A stretch of 64,000 bases of DNA from Qipengyuania gelatinilytica (GTDB lineage: Bacteria > Pseudomonadota > Alphaproteobacteria > Sphingomonadales > Sphingomonadaceae), in contig NZ_CP081294.1 of NCBI RefSeq assembly GCF_019711315.1, forward strand, positions 930,001 through 994,000, read 5' to 3'. Under the pieces are notes generated by a model that worked only from the letters and a program-made list of their open reading frames with translations, had not been told where the DNA came from and did not search any database. A program made the translations under genes and the position numbers. Positions 63,031-64,000 of this stretch are shown in pieces. The number at the start of each line of letters is the position of its first letter. Within the stretch, counting starts at the first letter, position 1.

Positions 63031-63782
63031 GCTGCTGCCTCCCGGGCGAGTTCGGCGAGTGCGTTGTCGCGTGCGGTCACTTCACCGATCACGATCAGCG
63101 CGGGGCTGACGACATTTTCGCTCTCGACGAGCTGCGGAAGTCCGGCGAGCGAGCTGCGCAGGACGCGCATTTCGGGCCGGGCACCGTTTTCGATAACCGC
63201 CACCGGCATTTCTGGGGCGAGACCGTCGGCCATCAGCTTTTCGGCAATCAGCGGTGCGGTTTTCACGCCCATGTAGATGACGAGCGTGCGTCCCTTGCCG
63301 GCGAGGCCCGCCCAGTCCTGATCGGACAGGCCCTTGCACTGGCCGGCAACGAAACTGACGATCGAGGAAGCCTCGCGGTGGGTCAGTGCGATCTGTGCAG
63401 CCGCAGCCGCGCCATTGGCGGCGCTGATGCCGGGGACGACCTCGACCTTTACGCCAGCCGCATTGGCAGCCTCTGCCTCTTCGCCGCCGCGTCCGAAGAT
63501 GAAGGGATCGCCGCCCTTCAGCCTGACGACGTCCTGGCCAGAACGCGCATAGGCCACCAGCAGGCTGCAGATGTCTTCCTGCGGCATGGTGTGCTTCGAA
63601 CGGCTTTTGGCAACCGAAATCAGCTCCGCATGGGGATGCGCGAGGTCGAGGATCGATGGATCGACGAGACCGTCATGGACGATCACGCGCGCATTGCCGA
63701 TCAGCCGCGCGGCGCGCAGCGTCAGGAGATCGGGATCGCCCGGCCCTGCTCCGACGAGATAGATGGTTCCACTATGTGCCAT
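63027..63782 (-). CDS. cobA: uroporphyrinogen-III C-methyltransferase
   Basis: 251 residues with SAM-binding GAGPGDPDLLTLRAAR near the N-terminus and LKGGDPFIFGRG. It makes precorrin-2 for siroheme. ATG at 63782 (MAHSGTIYL) is preferred over an ATG 12 codons upstream because it begins just before the family motif. It heads the cobA-DUF2849-cysI-DUF934-cysH operon; the next step in siroheme synthesis is encoded at 30.0 kb. Confidence 0.93.
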   Translation of the reverse strand: MAHSGTIYLVGAGPGDPDLLTLRAARLIGNARVIVHDGLVDPSILDLAHPHAELISVAKSRSKHTMPQEDICSLLVAYARSGQDVVRLKGGDPFIFGRGGEEAEAANAAGVKVEVVPGISAANGAAAAAQIALTHREASSIVSFVAGQCKGLSDQDWAGLAGKGRTLVIYMGVKTAPLIAEKLMADGLAPEMPVAVIENGARPEMRVLRSSLAGLPQLVESENVVSPALIVIGEVTARDNALAELAREAAA

Positions 63783-63879
63783 TCCGCAAAAATGCGGTGA
63801 CCGGCCGATTTCCGCCAATCAGAATGCGTGTGCGGCTGCGAAGCGGAAATTTTGAAATCCACGCTGTCCGCGCGTGAAC

Positions 63880-64000
63880 CTATTCTTTTGTAACCTTGCC
63901 TTCCGCCATCGCCGCGAACCAGCGTTCCAGCTGGTCGGACGAGCGGATGTGGATGTCGCGCTGCGGGAAGGGAATTTCGATCCCGTTTTCCTTGAACAGC
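63880..64000 (-). CDS. MscS-type mechanosensitive channel, C-terminal fragment (5' end outside window)
   Basis: Forty codons before TAG at 63880; the peptide reads LFKENGIEIPFPQRDIHI..., the typical cytoplasmic C-terminus of MscS-family small-conductance mechanosensitive channels. The main part lies beyond the right edge. About 100 nt upstream of cobA with no obvious terminator. Confidence 0.75.
   Translation of the reverse strand, partial: LFKENGIEIPFPQRDIHIRSSDQLERWFAAMAEGKVTKE

Overview
The window is a GC-rich chromosomal segment of an alphaproteobacterium, most likely a member of the Sphingomonadales (Erythrobacteraceae, Erythrobacter/Qipengyuania-like). This rests on several recognisable features: the ChvI-ChvG-HprK-RapZ-EIIA-HPr cluster with a short alphaproteobacterial HprK; the CobA-DUF2849-CysI-DUF934-CysH assimilation operon; a large TonB-dependent receptor followed by a TPR-sulfotransferase; the HisZ paralogue; and a serC-serA pair. 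The assignment is from gene content and is not a database match. I found no rRNA, CRISPR array, prophage, insertion sequence or plasmid-type gene. This is mostly a housekeeping chromosome with small accessory pockets.

Layout. 1-2.2 kb: a minus-strand operon of two cysteine desulfurases with a small membrane zinc-ribbon protein between them (the second desulfurase runs off the left edge), divergent from an alpha/beta hydrolase. 3-7.4 kb: TonB-like protein, small membrane protein, DUF3597 protein, DUF885 lipoprotein and a GH16 glycanase lipoprotein. 7.6-14.5 kb: ATP-type PEP carboxykinase, then a tightly overlapping plus-strand cluster chvI-chvG-hprK-rapZ-EIIA(Man)-HPr-TrmH that joins envelope-stress signalling to the regulatory PTS. 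14.7-15.9 kb: an Rrf2 regulator divergent from a histidine-rich five-helix membrane protein, with a palindrome over the shared promoter. 16-24.1 kb: rmuC, two small ORFs, def, recR, fmt-truA, an MDR oxidoreductase, asparaginase and an acyltransferase. 24.2-28.4 kb: tRNA-Val, a sulfide:quinone oxidoreductase-TauE pair, a TlpA-like lipoprotein and argH. 28.4-30.8 kb: lptM-like lipoprotein, lysA and a precorrin-2 dehydrogenase. 30.8-32.8 kb: pseudo-receiver/MarR-type regulator divergent from an ECF sigma factor and its DUF6768-like membrane partner. 32.8-40.8 kb: purA, aldo/keto reductase, trhO, GST, hisZ, serA, serC. 40.8-46.9 kb: glycosyltransferase, PadR regulator, rarA, DUF429-like protein, TM2 protein, glutaminase, tRNA-Thr. 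47-53.8 kb: BCCT transporter, an AT-rich gap, TonB-dependent receptor and TPR-sulfotransferase. 53.8-59.9 kb: MFS transporter, obgE-proB-SDR, a peroxiredoxin-like/2OG oxygenase fusion and an acidic lipoprotein. 59.9-64 kb: the sulfate assimilation operon and the C-terminus of an MscS-type channel.

How genes connect. Siroheme for the sulfite reductase needs CobA (right edge) plus the precorrin-2 dehydrogenase/ferrochelatase, which lies about 33 kb away after lysA. Sulfur chemistry recurs: cysteine desulfurases, SQR/TauE, TrhO, CysH/CysI and a PAPS-dependent sulfotransferase. Regulation visible in the sequence includes the ChvIG/PTS cluster, an Rrf2 operator, a PadR operator, a structured serC leader and several hairpin terminators.

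I did not find a clearly new multi-gene system. The best candidates for follow-up are the Rrf2/membrane-protein module, the zinc-ribbon protein inside the desulfurase operon, the truncated methyltransferase tail on the siroheme enzyme, and the cysteine-less peroxiredoxin/2OG-oxygenase fusion.
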